DNA of 64,000 bases from Amycolatopsis oliviviridis (lineage in GTDB: Bacteria; Actinomycetota; Actinomycetes; Mycobacteriales; Pseudonocardiaceae): contig NZ_BNAY01000001.1 in NCBI RefSeq assembly GCF_014654365.1, positions 1,054,001 through 1,118,000 on the forward strand, in the 5' to 3' direction. Below the pieces are notes generated by a model. That model searched no databases. It was given only the letters and a program-made list of their open reading frames with translations, and was not told where the DNA came from. Both the position numbers and the translations under genes were made by a program. Shown here piece by piece: positions 52,227-61,997 of this stretch (position 1 is the stretch's first letter; every line of letters begins with the position of its first letter).

Positions 52227-53621
52227 TCAGGCCGACACTGCCTCCTGCTTCGAGCGAGCTCGAAGATGTTCGACGGCAGCGATTCCGGCGATCAACGCCG
52301 CCGCGAGCAGGAGCAGACCGGCCGAGTATTCGAGGTGATGAACCGCTTCAAGCTGACTCGATGGCGCGTTCTGGTCTCGGGTGCCGACGGCGGTCATCGC
52401 CCCGGCGCCGCCGAACACCAGCACCGACGCCAGCGGCCCCAGCACGGGGACGACGACACCGTCCTCCGCGAGACGAGAGCCGGTCGTGACGATCACCGCG
52501 ACGACGGTGGCGCACAGCAGCGCCAGCAGCAGCGCGCCCGGGATCACCGCCTCGTGGTCGATCAGCTTCTCCGGCACCCCGCCGGTCCCCAGATCCAGGA
52601 TGAACAGCACCAGCGCGGACACCACGGCCCCGCCGACCGCGAACTGCACCCTCCAGCGTGTCGCCCCCACCAGGCAACCGGCGGCGACGCCCACCGCGGC
52701 CGCCAGCCAGCTCAGCACCGGCTGGAACGCGACCGAGTACACCGCCAGCAGCAGTGGCGCCATCGCACCGACCTGCACACTCGCCGACGTCGCCGCGGCG
52801 AAGAACGCGCGCGATCCGGCGATCGCGCACGCGACGACCCCGCCGACGAGCACGATCAGCCCGCCGATGGCCACGACGACCTCCGGATGCCTGCCGATCG
52901 ACTCGACCGGCAGCTCGAGAACCTCGCTGACCTTCAGCACGTCCACCGCCTGCCCCGCCATCGGCAGCAGCACCGCCAAGATCGCGGCGACGGCGAACCG
53001 CGCTGACAGCGGCCGCGGCTCGGGCCAGTCGGGATCCTGCGCACGGGCACCACGAGTGACAACGGCGAGCACGGCTCCAGCGACGCTCAACGCGGTGAGA
53101 ACCAGGCGCCAGACCAGACCGCCGGGTGTGAGCATGAGCCACGACGCGCCCGCCAAGCTCGCGGCGAACAGCTGCGTCCCGACGGCGAGCCCGATGACCA
53201 CGAGCCCCGCCGCCCGAGCGCCCCGCCGCAGGAGATCCTGCGCGGCGGCGAGCACGGCCAGCAGCACCACCGGCGGCCCGGCCAGGGCGATGATCGACAG
53301 CGACGGATACGCGCCCAGGTCCGGGAACAGGTGCACGAGCGCGGTCGGGAGGGACAGCACGACTCCCGCCACCAGGAGCCACGGCCACCATCTGGTCAGG
53401 AACACGGCCGCGAGCACCGCTACCAGAGGCACCAGCGAGACCGCCACCAGATCGGACGGCCAACTCTGCGGCACGGCCAGTGCGATGAGCGGCCGCAGGA
53501 GCGACGTGCCCCGGACAGCGGTGAAAACGACCACCGCCCCGAGACCCAAAACCGCCGACAAGGTGGTCCCGACGACGGCTCGACCGGCCCCTGACTTCGT
53601 GTTCTCGGCTCCCCAGCTCAT
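52227..53621 (-). CDS. Polytopic membrane protein of unknown function
   Basis: A 464-aa, Ala/Val/Leu-rich protein with roughly 12 predicted helices from residue 20 to the end (for example VVGTTLSAVLGLGAVVVF, VLLAVLAAAQDLL, PLLLAVYSVAFQPVL). The C-terminus is basic (EHLRARSKQE). No family motif recognised. ATG 53621 fits the start of membrane character; the frame extends 24 codons upstream into the divergent promoter. It is divergent from the amidohydrolase gene. Confidence 0.7.
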   Translation of the reverse strand: MSWGAENTKSGAGRAVVGTTLSAVLGLGAVVVFTAVRGTSLLRPLIALAVPQSWPSDLVAVSLVPLVAVLAAVFLTRWWPWLLVAGVVLSLPTALVHLFPDLGAYPSLSIIALAGPPVVLLAVLAAAQDLLRRGARAAGLVVIGLAVGTQLFAASLAGASWLMLTPGGLVWRLVLTALSVAGAVLAVVTRGARAQDPDWPEPRPLSARFAVAAILAVLLPMAGQAVDVLKVSEVLELPVESIGRHPEVVVAIGGLIVLVGGVVACAIAGSRAFFAAATSASVQVGAMAPLLLAVYSVAFQPVLSWLAAAVGVAAGCLVGATRWRVQFAVGGAVVSALVLFILDLGTGGVPEKLIDHEAVIPGALLLALLCATVVAVIVTTGSRLAEDGVVVPVLGPLASVLVFGGAGAMTAVGTRDQNAPSSQLEAVHHLEYSAGLLLLAAALIAGIAAVEHLRARSKQEAVSA

Positions 53622-53673
53622 TTCGCCGACCCTAACCACGCCGTGATCATCCGCACGCTGCAAACTCGGACGG

Positions 53674-55284
53674 GTGACCAAAGCGCGAACCACGCTCCTG
53701 CTCGGCGGGCGCGTCTACAGCCCCTCGGCCCCCGACGCCACCGCCATGGCGATCACGGACGGCACCGTCGTCTGGGTGGGACAGGACGGCCCGGCCAAAG
53801 CACTGCATCCCGACGCCGAGGTGGTCGACCTCGACGGCGCCTTCGTCGCCCCCGCTTTCGTCGACGCGCACGTCCACGCCACCGCGACCGGCCTGCACCT
53901 CACCGGGCTCGACCTCTCCGGGATCCGAAGCGCCGGCGAGCTCCTGGCCGCGGTCCGCGACGCCGTCCGGCCCGGGCAGGTGCTGGTCGCGCACGGCTGG
54001 GACGAGTCGCGCTGGACCGACGGCCGGCTGCCCAGCCGCGCGGAGATCGACGAGGCGGCCGACGGAACGCCGGTGTACCTGAGCCGGGTCGACGTCCATT
54101 CGGCGCTCGTCTCCAGCGCGCTCGTCGCCCTCGCCACCGGCGTGCACGACGCGCCGGGCTGGTCGCCCGACGGACCGCTGACCCGCGACGCGCATCACCT
54201 CGTCCGCGCCGCGATGCGGGAGGCGATCTCGCCGCAGCAGCGACGTGAGGCCCAGCGCGCGTTCCTCGCCGAAGCCGCCGCCCGCGGGGTCGTCAGCGTC
54301 CACGAATGCGCGGGCCCGGACATCTCCGGCGCCGAAGACCTCACCGACCTGCTCGCGCTCGCCGCGGAGCCGGGCCTGCCGGAGGTCGTCGGCTACTGGG
54401 GTGAACGCGGCGGCGTCGACACAGCCCGCGCGCTGGGTGCCAGGGGAGTGGCCGGCGACCTGTTCGTCGACGGCGCGCTCGGCTCCCGCACCGCCGCGCT
54501 GCACGAGCCGTACACCGATGCCCACGGCGACTCCGGGACGCTCTACCTCGACGCCCCCGCGATCGCCGAGCATATCGGCGCCTGCACCGAGGCCGAACTG
54601 CAAGCCGGCTTCCACGTCATCGGCGACGCCGCGGTGGCCGAGGTCGTCGAAGGATTCCGGCTCGCGGAGAAGACCGTCGGACGGCGGGCGCTGGCCGCCC
54701 GGCACCACCGGCTCGAACACGTCGAGATGATCGACGCCGTCCAGGCACGGGAACTCGCGGGCTGGGGCGTCGTCGCGTCGGTCCAGCCGCAGTTCGACGC
54801 GGAATGGGGCGGCACGCACGGCATGTACGTCGACCGCCTCGGCGCCGAACGGGCCCCGAAGCTCAATCCCTTCGCCGCCATTGCCGCCGAAGGACTTCTG
54901 CTCGCCTTCGGCTCCGACGCACCGGTCACGCCGGTCGACCCGTGGGCAACCGTCCGCGCCGGGACCTATCACCGCACCCCCGGGTCGGGGTTGTCCGCTC
55001 GCGCGGCTTTCACCGCTCACACCCGCGCCGGGCACCGTGCCGCCGGGGTCAACGACGGGGTCACCGGCAGCCTGGTCCCGGGCGCTCCCGCGCACTACGC
55101 GATCTGGGACGCCGCGGACCTGGTCGTCGCGACCCCGGACTCGCGGGTGCAGCGCTGGTCGACCGACCCGCGGGCGGGGGTGCCGCCGCTGCCGAACCTG
55201 GAAGAAGGAGCGACGCTGCCCCGCTGCCTGCGCACCGTCCGCGACGGGCAGGTCATCCACGACGTGTTCACCCGGACGGCCTAG
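53674..55284 (+). CDS. Metal-dependent amidohydrolase (YtcJ/amidohydrolase_3 family)
   Basis: A 536-aa TIM-barrel hydrolase. The metal motif is DAHVHAT near residue 68. Further family markers are GWDESRW, GALGSRTAAL, FHVIGDAAV, HHRLEHVEMID and FGSDAPVTPVDPW. The last pieces are the closing strand residues of the composite beta-sandwich domain. It hydrolyses an unknown amide or ester. GTG 53674 is the family-consistent start. It is 9 bp upstream of lnt and may be co-transcribed with it, as seen in related genomes. Confidence 0.88.
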   Translation: MTKARTTLLLGGRVYSPSAPDATAMAITDGTVVWVGQDGPAKALHPDAEVVDLDGAFVAPAFVDAHVHATATGLHLTGLDLSGIRSAGELLAAVRDAVRPGQVLVAHGWDESRWTDGRLPSRAEIDEAADGTPVYLSRVDVHSALVSSALVALATGVHDAPGWSPDGPLTRDAHHLVRAAMREAISPQQRREAQRAFLAEAAARGVVSVHECAGPDISGAEDLTDLLALAAEPGLPEVVGYWGERGGVDTARALGARGVAGDLFVDGALGSRTAALHEPYTDAHGDSGTLYLDAPAIAEHIGACTEAELQAGFHVIGDAAVAEVVEGFRLAEKTVGRRALAARHHRLEHVEMIDAVQARELAGWGVVASVQPQFDAEWGGTHGMYVDRLGAERAPKLNPFAAIAAEGLLLAFGSDAPVTPVDPWATVRAGTYHRTPGSGLSARAAFTAHTRAGHRAAGVNDGVTGSLVPGAPAHYAIWDAADLVVATPDSRVQRWSTDPRAGVPPLPNLEEGATLPRCLRTVRDGQVIHDVFTRTA

Positions 55285-55293
55285 GGTTCAGAC

Positions 55294-56886
55294 GTGTCTG
55301 AGACCGTCACGAACGTGGCCCCCGAAGCAGCGCCCCGGAAGCGATTCTCCCGCGCCTGGCTCCTGCGGTTCCTCGTCGCCGCGGCGTCGGGGTTCACGCT
55401 GTACCTGAGTTTCGCGCCGCGTCCGCTGTGGTGGCTCGCGCCGCTGGCGTTCACCGGGTTCGCCCTGGCGGTGCACGGACGCCGGTTCCGGGGCGCGTTC
55501 GGCTACGCGTTCGTGTTCGGGATGGGGTTCTTCCTGCCGCTGCTGACCTGGCTGCTGGACTTCCTCGGTCCCGATTTCGGGCCGTGGCCGTGGCTCGCGC
55601 TGTCGATGGCGCTGTCGGTGTACCTCGGTTTCGGCGGCGCGTTTGCCACCGTCGTGTGGCGGCTGCCGCTGGGGCCGATGTGGGCGGCGCTGGTGATCAT
55701 CGCGCTGGAGACACCGCGGACCTGGTTCCCGTTCGGCGGTTTCCCGTGGGGCCGCGTGGCGTTCAGCCAGCCCGAGGGCGCGTTCCTCCCGCTGGCCTCG
55801 ATCGGCGGCGCCCCGCTGGTCGGTCTCGCCGTCGTGCTGACCGGATTCGGGCTCGCGGCGCTGTGCCTGCGGCTCAAGGGAGCCGACCCTCGGCGTTCCC
55901 TCGTGGCCGCGTCGGCGCTGACGCTGGTGCCGGTGGTGGCCGGGCTGGCCGTGTGGCCGACGATCGGCACCGACGCCCAGGACGGTGAACTCACCGTCGC
56001 CACGGTGCAGGGCAACGCTCCCGACATCGGCCTGGCGCTGGAGGGCCGCCGCGACGAGCTCCGGAACAATCACCTCGCCGAAAGCGGCCGGCTGCTCGAA
56101 AAACTCAAGGCGGGCAACACCAAGGTCGATCTGCTGATCTGGCCCGAGACCGCGATGGCCATGCGCACCGGGGACGCGGGTGTCGACCAGATGGTCCGTG
56201 ACTACGGCACACAGGCGATCATCGGCGCGCTGGTCCGGCTGCCCGACGGCACGGCGCAGAACTCCGCGCTCGTCTGGGATCCGGTGACCGGCCCGGGACA
56301 GCGCTACGCCAAGCAGCAGCTCGTCCCGTTCGGCGAGTACGTCCCCGCCCGCGAGGTCGCGAAGCTGGTGACACCGTTCGTCGACAGTGTCGCGAACATG
56401 ACGCCGGGTGACGGCGCCAACGCCGCCCTGTCGGTCGCGGGGACCAAGGTCGGGGTCTTCATCTGCTACGAGACCGCGTTCGACTATCCGGCCCGGGAAT
56501 CGGTCGCCGACGGCGCCGAACTGCTCGTGGTGCCGACCAACAACGCCTGGTACGGACCGGGGGAGATGAGCTACCAGCAGCTGGCGATGTCGCGGCTGCG
56601 GGCGGTCGAGCACGGTCGCGCGGTGATCGTTTCCGCTACCAGCGGAGTCAGCGCGATCGTCGCCCCTGACGGTTCGATCACCGCCTCCACCAGCCTGTTC
56701 ACCGCAGACTCCCTGGTGGGGCGCGTACCCCTGAGGCAGCAGACTACGCTGTCGGATCTACTCGGTGTAACGACGGAGTACGGGCTGCTGGCCCTGGCGA
56801 TCGCCGGGGTTACCGGCGGGTACGTGATCCGTTTCCGCACCCGGCGCGCGAGCGCCGCCAAGGCAACGAGGGAAGCGGCGGGCTGA
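55294..56886 (+). CDS. lnt: Apolipoprotein N-acyltransferase
   Basis: A 530-aa membrane enzyme that N-acylates the lipid-modified cysteine of lipoproteins. Six or so N-terminal helices (to about 215) are followed by a nitrilase-like domain with the triad Glu in IWPETAM, Lys near [10 protein letters not shown] and Cys391 in FICYETAF. A final helix anchors the C-terminus. In mycobacteria this domain is fused to polyprenol-phosphate-mannose synthase (Ppm1); here the two are separate adjacent genes with a 26-bp gap. Confidence 0.93.
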   Translation: MSETVTNVAPEAAPRKRFSRAWLLRFLVAAASGFTLYLSFAPRPLWWLAPLAFTGFALAVHGRRFRGAFGYAFVFGMGFFLPLLTWLLDFLGPDFGPWPWLALSMALSVYLGFGGAFATVVWRLPLGPMWAALVIIALETPRTWFPFGGFPWGRVAFSQPEGAFLPLASIGGAPLVGLAVVLTGFGLAALCLRLKGADPRRSLVAASALTLVPVVAGLAVWPTIGTDAQDGELTVATVQGNAPDIGLALEGRRDELRNNHLAESGRLLEKLKAGNTKVDLLIWPETAMAMRTGDAGVDQMVRDYGTQAIIGALVRLPDGTAQNSALVWDPVTGPGQRYAKQQLVPFGEYVPAREVAKLVTPFVDSVANMTPGDGANAALSVAGTKVGVFICYETAFDYPARESVADGAELLVVPTNNAWYGPGEMSYQQLAMSRLRAVEHGRAVIVSATSGVSAIVAPDGSITASTSLFTADSLVGRVPLRQQTTLSDLLGVTTEYGLLALAIAGVTGGYVIRFRTRRASAAKATREAAG

Positions 56887-56912
56887 CCCGCCGGAACACG
56901 GAGGAAAAGCGG

Positions 56913-57680
56913 ATGGCGCAGGCGCCACGGGGGGCCCAGGGAATCGACCCGGTGCTGGTGGTGGTCCCGACGTACAACGAGCGGGACAACATCGGCCCGA
57001 TCCTGGAACGCCTGCTCAAGGCACTCCCGGACGTGAACGCCCTCGTCGTCGACGACGGCAGCCCCGACGGGACCGGCGACGTCGCCGACGAACTCGCCAA
57101 GGCCGACGAGCGGATCCACGTCATGCACCGGACCGAGAAGGCCGGTCTGGGCGCCGCGTACGTCGCCGGATTCCGCTGGGGTCTCGCCCGGGACTACGCG
57201 ACGATCGTCGAGATGGACGCCGACGGCTCGCACGCGCCGGAGGATCTTCCCCGGGTACTGGCGGCTCTCGAGGACGCGGACCTGTCCATCGGCTCCCGCT
57301 ACGTCCCCGGCGGCAGCACGGTGAACTGGCCGTTCCAGCGCAAGGCACTGTCCTGGGTGGCGAACTTCTACGCGAGGATCGCGCTCGGCACGAAGATCAA
57401 CGACATCACCGCGGGTTTCCGCGCGTACCGCCGGACGGTGCTGGAGAAGCTCCCGCTCGACGAGATCGCCTCGCGCGGCTACTGCTTCCAGATCGACCTG
57501 GCGTTCCGCACGGCGCTCGCCGGCTTCGAGGTGGTCGAGGTGCCGATCACCTTCACCGAACGTGAGGTCGGTCAGTCGAAGATGAGCGGTTCGGTCGTGC
57601 GCGAGGCGATCGTCCTGGTCGGCATGTGGGGCCTCAAGCGTCGCTGGCAGCAGCTTCGCGGGCTGGCCAAGAAGGGCTGA
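56913..57680 (+). CDS. ppm1: Polyprenol monophosphomannose synthase
   Basis: A 255-aa GT2 (DPM1-like) glycosyltransferase: [16 protein letters not shown] at the start, [11 protein letters not shown] (donor site), [13 protein letters not shown] (DxD-type) and IGSRYVPGG. It makes polyprenol-phosphate-mannose, the mannosyl donor for lipoglycans and for protein O-mannosylation at the membrane. It corresponds to the D2 half of mycobacterial Ppm1, next to lnt as expected. Its 3' end overlaps the convergent DeoR gene by 47 bases. Confidence 0.93.
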   Translation: MAQAPRGAQGIDPVLVVVPTYNERDNIGPILERLLKALPDVNALVVDDGSPDGTGDVADELAKADERIHVMHRTEKAGLGAAYVAGFRWGLARDYATIVEMDADGSHAPEDLPRVLAALEDADLSIGSRYVPGGSTVNWPFQRKALSWVANFYARIALGTKINDITAGFRAYRRTVLEKLPLDEIASRGYCFQIDLAFRTALAGFEVVEVPITFTEREVGQSKMSGSVVREAIVLVGMWGLKRRWQQLRGLAKKG

Positions 57681-58431
57681 CCCCCAGCACGCTCACGCCG
57701 AGCTTCCCCAGTTCCCGCACCGTCGGTTCGTCCGGCGCCGCGTCGGTGATCACGCCCGCGACGTCGGACAGGGGGAGCACGGTGAACGGCGAGGCCGCGC
57801 CGATCTTCTCCGAACTGGCCAGCACGTAGGTGTCGGCGGCCCGTTTGGCGAGGGTGCGTTTCATCGCGGCCTCGTCCGAGTCGCCGGTGGTGAGCCCGGT
57901 CTCGTGGTGCACTCCGGTGACGCCGAGGAAGAACAGATCGGCGTTGATCCCCTCGGCCGCCTCCGCCGCGGCCGCCCCGCAGGTGACGGCGGAATGCTTG
58001 AAAAGCCGTCCGCCGATCAGGAACACCTCGACCTTCGGATGCGTGACGAGCGCGGCCGCGACCGTGGGGCTGTGCGTGACGATCGTCGCTTCGAGGTCGA
58101 CGGGGAGCGCCTTCGCCAGCGCGAGGGCGGTCGTGCCGCCGTCGAGGATGACGGTCGATCCGAGCCGGATCAACGCTGCTGCACGTTTCGCGATGCGTTC
58201 CTTGCCCGCAACGCTGACCGCCATCCGCGTCGCGTAGTCCGCGGTGGCGGGGGAGACCGGCAGAGCTCCGCCGTACACGCGCTGGCAGAGTCCGGCGTCC
58301 GCGAGTTCTCGCAGGTCGCGACGGATGCTGTCCTCTGATACGCCGAGTTCGGCGGCAAGGTCCTTGGCCACGATCCGGCCTTCGGTCTTCAGGCGTTCCA
58401 TCAGCAGATCTCGTCGTTGCGCAGCCAACAT
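57634..58431 (-). CDS. DeoR family transcriptional regulator
   Basis: A 265-aa repressor. The N-terminal DeoR helix-turn-helix ([40 protein letters not shown], shown here in parts) lies at residues 1-55. The C-terminal DeoRC sugar-phosphate sensor domain has [24 protein letters not shown] and [21 protein letters not shown] lies 9 bases before the ATG. It is divergent from the DUF4406 gene across 51 bp with TGTGCA/TGCACA half-sites (58431-58436, 58463-58468) that could form its operator. Confidence 0.9.
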   Translation of the reverse strand: MLAAQRRDLLMERLKTEGRIVAKDLAAELGVSEDSIRRDLRELADAGLCQRVYGGALPVSPATADYATRMAVSVAGKERIAKRAAALIRLGSTVILDGGTTALALAKALPVDLEATIVTHSPTVAAALVTHPKVEVFLIGGRLFKHSAVTCGAAAAEAAEGINADLFFLGVTGVHHETGLTTGDSDEAAMKRTLAKRAADTYVLASSEKIGAASPFTVLPLSDVAGVITDAAPDEPTVRELGKLGVSVLGVSPSWPAREAAASDA

Positions 58432-58482
58432 GTGCACGTTCCTCCTTGTTCTTGCCGATTGTTGCACATTATGCTCCGCCGC

Positions 58483-58857
58483 ATGAGCAAACCTCTGATG
58501 ATCCTCATCGCCGGCCCGTTCCGCTCCGGCACCGGCGACGACCCCGAACTGCTCGCCCGCAACCTCGCCCGGCTCGAAGAGGCCGCCTGGCCGATCTTCC
58601 GCAGCGGACACGTGCCGATGATCGGCGAATGGGTCGCGCTCCCGGTGCTGCGCGGCGCCGGCGGGAAGACCGTGGCCGACCCGGTCGCCAAGGAGGTCAT
58701 GTACCCGACGGCCGACCGGCTGCTGCACCACTGCGACGCGGTCCTGCGCCTGCCGGGCGAATCCACCGGCGCCGACCAGGACGTCGCCATCGCACTGTCC
58801 CGCGGGTTGCCGGTCTATCACCACATCGAAGACATCCCGGGCTATCAGGCCGCATAA
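58483..58857 (+). CDS. DUF4406 (deoxyribosyltransferase-like) protein
   Basis: A 124-aa Rossmann-like protein: ILIAGPFRSGTGDDP at the start, the central HVPMIGEWVALP, and GADQDVAIALSRGLPVYHHIEDIPG at the end. This is the DUF4406 family, related in fold to nucleoside 2-deoxyribosyltransferases. Substrate unknown. Divergence from a DeoR-type sugar regulator suggests it is the regulated gene. ATG 58483 was chosen over upstream in-frame starts that would enter the DeoR promoter. Confidence 0.75.
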   Translation: MSKPLMILIAGPFRSGTGDDPELLARNLARLEEAAWPIFRSGHVPMIGEWVALPVLRGAGGKTVADPVAKEVMYPTADRLLHHCDAVLRLPGESTGADQDVAIALSRGLPVYHHIEDIPGYQAA

Positions 58858-58901
58858 TGCGTAACTCGACCGAGCGTGACGTTTATCGGGGAAGGTGAGC
58901 C

Positions 58902-60167
58902 GTGACCGGTCAGGTCTGCGGGGTATGCGAAAGGCCCTTGCCTGCGAAGGCGTCTTCCCGCGGACGCGCGGCCGTCTACTGTTCGGCCGCGTGCCGTCAG
59001 CGGGCCTACCGGTCACGGCGCGACCCCGCCCCCGACATGCAAACCCTCATCGCCGAGGTCGGCCGCGTCGCGAACCGGCTGGCACCTCAGCCGCCGGACG
59101 TGTTCCTCACCGATCTCACCTCCCTCACCTCCGACGTCGGCAGGCTGCGGCGCATCGCTCAACTGGCACTGCGGACCAAGGACGAAAACGTCACATCGGA
59201 GCCCGTGACGGAAACCGTCGACGAGATCACCTTCGCCGGGAGGATCGAGGAGCACCAGCGAGAGCTGCGCGTGCACTGCTACCGCATGGTCGGGTCCTAC
59301 GACGACGCGGAGGACCTCGTCCAGGAGACATTTCTGCGAGCGTGGCGCGGCCGCGAAGGGTTCGAAGGCCGGTCGAGCTTCCGCGCGTGGCTCTACCGGA
59401 TCGCCACCAACACCTGCCTCGATTTCCTGCGGCGCAACAAACGGGTCCCACGTCCCTACGACCCGTTGCCCGACGTGGAACAGGGCGAACCGCCTCAGTT
59501 CCTGCCCTGGTTGCAGCCGTTCCCGGACGACTCCGCGGAGATCGCCGAGACCAGGGAGACGATGGAGCTCGTCTTCCTGGCCGCCATCCAGCACCTCCCG
59601 CCGAAACAGCGGGCCGTGGTGATCCTCAACGACGTCCTCGGCTGGAAGGCCGCCGAAACCGCGGACCTGCTGGAAACCACCGTCGCTTCGGTCACCAGCG
59701 CCCTTCAGCGCGCACGCCCCACGCTGCGCGAACGCCTGCCGGAACGCCGCGCGGACTGGGCAAAGACCGTGCGGCCGACCGGGGAGGAGCAGGCGATCCT
59801 GCGGCGCTACATGGCCGCCGCCACCGCCAACGGGGACAGCCGGGTCATGGCCGAGCTGCTCAGGGAGGACGTGCTGGTCACGATGCCGCCGAATCCGCTG
59901 TGGTTCTCCGGGCGCGAGGTCTTCCTCGACTTCGTCGCCCAATCCCTCGATCCCGCCTCACCGACGTACTTCGGAGAGTGGAAACATCTTCCGGCCGTGG
60001 CCAACGGGCTCCCCGCCGCAGCGGGCTACGTCCGGCGGCCCGGCACCCGGATCTACCGGGCACAGGTGCTCGACGTGCTGCGCATCGAAGACGGGAAGAT
60101 CGCCGAGATCACCGCCTTCGAACCGCACCTGTTCCCCGCGTTCGGACTGCCACTGACGCTGACCTGA
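58902..60167 (+). CDS. ECF sigma factor (SigG-like) with N-terminal zinc knuckle and SnoaL tail
   Basis: A 421-aa protein in three parts. A small zinc-knuckle-like domain (C6xxC9...C27xxxC31, ending RQRAYRSRR) spans about residues 1-40. The ECF sigma2/sigma4 regions span about 105-290 (HCYRMVGSYDDAEDLVQETFLRAWRG and LPPKQRAVVILNDVLGW, both partial). A SnoaL-like C-terminal domain follows (about 300-420), as in SigG/SigJ-type sigma factors that lack an anti-sigma partner. The zinc-knuckle fusion is unusual. The SDR gene follows after 68 bp and may be its target. Confidence 0.85.
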   Translation: MTGQVCGVCERPLPAKASSRGRAAVYCSAACRQRAYRSRRDPAPDMQTLIAEVGRVANRLAPQPPDVFLTDLTSLTSDVGRLRRIAQLALRTKDENVTSEPVTETVDEITFAGRIEEHQRELRVHCYRMVGSYDDAEDLVQETFLRAWRGREGFEGRSSFRAWLYRIATNTCLDFLRRNKRVPRPYDPLPDVEQGEPPQFLPWLQPFPDDSAEIAETRETMELVFLAAIQHLPPKQRAVVILNDVLGWKAAETADLLETTVASVTSALQRARPTLRERLPERRADWAKTVRPTGEEQAILRRYMAAATANGDSRVMAELLREDVLVTMPPNPLWFSGREVFLDFVAQSLDPASPTYFGEWKHLPAVANGLPAAAGYVRRPGTRIYRAQVLDVLRIEDGKIAEITAFEPHLFPAFGLPLTLT

Positions 60168-60235
60168 AGGACCGATGAGATCTCCGTGCCTTCCGCGTCT
60201 CAACGGTCGTAACCGATAACGCGGAAGGAAAACCC

Positions 60236-61021
60236 ATGAGCCTTCAGAACAAGAACGCGATCATCTACGGCGCCGGCGGGGCGATCGGCAACGGCGTCGC
60301 CAAAGAGTTCGCCGCACGCGGAGCCCGCGTCTTCCTCACCGGCCGCCACGAACCGGCACTGACGAAGCTCGCCGGCGAGATCAAGGAGGCCGGGGGACGA
60401 GCCGAAGTCGCCGTCGTCGACGGCCTCGACGAAACAGCGGTCGACGCGCACGCGGCCTCCGTCGTGGCCGAAGCGGGCAGCATCGACGTCTCGCTCAACC
60501 TCGTCCCGCGTGGCGACATCCAGGGCATCCCGCTCGTGGAGATGTCGGTCGAGGACTACGTCCGCCCGATCACCGCAGGCATCACGACGAACTTCATCAC
60601 CGCACGCGCCGCCGCCCGGCACATGATCGCCCAGGGCTCCGGCGCCATCCTCGCCCTCGACAGCGGATCCGCCCACGGCAGCCCGATGATGGGCGCCACG
60701 GGCTCGATCGACGCCGCGCTGGACACCTTCATCCGCAATCTCGCCGTCGAGATCGGACCGCACGGCGTCCGCGCGCTCGGCATCTGGGTCGCGGGCATCC
60801 CGGAAACCTTCACGCCCGAGAAGCTCTCCGCGGTGAACAACCAGCTGCCGGCGACCCCCGAAATGGTGCAGAACGTCCTCGACGGCCTCACCGAGGCTCG
60901 GATGACCAAGCGCTCACCGCGCCTCGCCGAGGTCGCCGCCACGCTGGCGTTCCTCGCCTCCGACGACGCCATGGGGATCACCGGCACGTTCGTCAACGTG
61001 ACCAGCATGTACCCCAGCTGA
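60236..61021 (+). CDS. SDR-fold protein lacking the catalytic Tyr and Lys
   Basis: A 261-aa short-chain dehydrogenase homologue. The cofactor loop YGAGGAIG and LTGRH are present, and the C-terminus (ITGTFVNVTSMYPS) is normal. At the YxxxK active site the sequence reads GATGSIDAAL, so Tyr becomes T155 and Lys becomes D159. Classical oxidoreduction is unlikely; it may bind NAD(P)(H) as a sensor or do other chemistry. GGAAGG precedes ATG. It lies downstream of the sigma factor, and its 3' end overlaps the antisense LysR gene. Confidence 0.82.
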   Translation: MSLQNKNAIIYGAGGAIGNGVAKEFAARGARVFLTGRHEPALTKLAGEIKEAGGRAEVAVVDGLDETAVDAHAASVVAEAGSIDVSLNLVPRGDIQGIPLVEMSVEDYVRPITAGITTNFITARAAARHMIAQGSGAILALDSGSAHGSPMMGATGSIDAALDTFIRNLAVEIGPHGVRALGIWVAGIPETFTPEKLSAVNNQLPATPEMVQNVLDGLTEARMTKRSPRLAEVAATLAFLASDDAMGITGTFVNVTSMYPS

Positions 61022-61924
61022 CCGAGCTGTCCCCAGCTCCGCCAGCTCCGCCAGCACCGCCCGGATCGCGGGACTCGACTCGGCACTGCGGCGCCACGCG
61101 GCATGCACCTCGCGCGTCGGCGGGCGCCGCAGCGGCCGGGCGATGAGCCCCTCGGTCAAAGGCGGTCGCGCCAGCCGCGGGATCAGTGCGAGGACCTCGC
61201 CCGAAGCGACCAGCGACAGCTGCGTGGAGAAGTCGTCCACCAGGTGCCGCACGTCGGGCTCCTCGGGCGAACCGGCGAACAGCCGCCGGAACCACTGGTG
61301 GCAGACCGTGCCGGGCGGACTGGTCACCCACGCGTGCCCGGCCAGATCCGCACCGTCCAACGGTGACCCGGCTCGTGCCAGCGCGTGGGTCTCGGCCATG
61401 ACGACGTCGCCGAGGTCGGTGTGCACCAGGCGCCGGGAGAGAGCGGGGGACAGCGGGACGGGCAGGCCGTCCGCGTCGTGCAGGAGCGCGAGGTCGGCGG
61501 TCCCGGCGTCGACGCTGTGCAGCGCCTGGTCGGGGTCCTGCTCGCTGATGCGCAGACGGAGACCGGGGTAGCGCGCCAGCAGCCGCGGATGGACGGGGGC
61601 GAGCAGCCCGCGGATACCCGTCGAAAACGCGGCCACGCGCAGGACACCGCGAGGCGCGCCCTCCGCGACCGACTGAGCGGCCTCGGCACAACGCTCGAGC
61701 GCCTGGAACACCTCCAGCGAGGAGTCGACGACGGCCTGCCCGGCCGGGGTGAGCACGACTCCGCGTCCCGCCGGAGCGAGTACGGGCATCCCGATCTGGC
61801 GTTCCAGCCGTTTGATCTGCTGCGACACCGCCGAGGACGTGAAGCCCAGCTCGTCCGCGGCCCGCGCCAGCGTCCCCAGCGCGGCCACCGACCGCAGCGC
61901 CCGTAGCGCACCCACCTCGATCAT
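60914..61924 (-). CDS. LysR family transcriptional regulator
   Basis: A 336-aa regulator. The N-terminal winged helix (VAALGTLARAADELGFTSSAVSQQI, with RLERQIG next) spans residues 1-60. The periplasmic-binding-like effector domain is at about 90-295. The usual family length is near 300; the last about 35 residues are low-complexity and read antisense through the SDR 3' end (108-bp overlap), so the true functional end may be near 61020. It is divergent from the DapA-like gene across 73 bp, its likely target. Confidence 0.88.
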   Translation of the reverse strand: MIEVGALRALRSVAALGTLARAADELGFTSSAVSQQIKRLERQIGMPVLAPAGRGVVLTPAGQAVVDSSLEVFQALERCAEAAQSVAEGAPRGVLRVAAFSTGIRGLLAPVHPRLLARYPGLRLRISEQDPDQALHSVDAGTADLALLHDADGLPVPLSPALSRRLVHTDLGDVVMAETHALARAGSPLDGADLAGHAWVTSPPGTVCHQWFRRLFAGSPEEPDVRHLVDDFSTQLSLVASGEVLALIPRLARPPLTEGLIARPLRRPPTREVHAAWRRSAESSPAIRAVLAELAELGTARSAGVHAGHVDERAGDPHGVVGGEERQRGGDLGEAR

Positions 61925-61997
61925 GAATCCAGGCTACGCAATATTGACCAAAAAGCATCGCTGGACCGCAGGTATCGACGCCGAGAGGATCGGCGTC

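Noticed and set aside
58431..58468. Firm DeoR operator (TGTGCA...TGCACA)
   Set aside because: The left half-site overlaps the DeoR start codon and the arms are only 6 bp and 26 bp apart; kept only as a remark in the gene entry.
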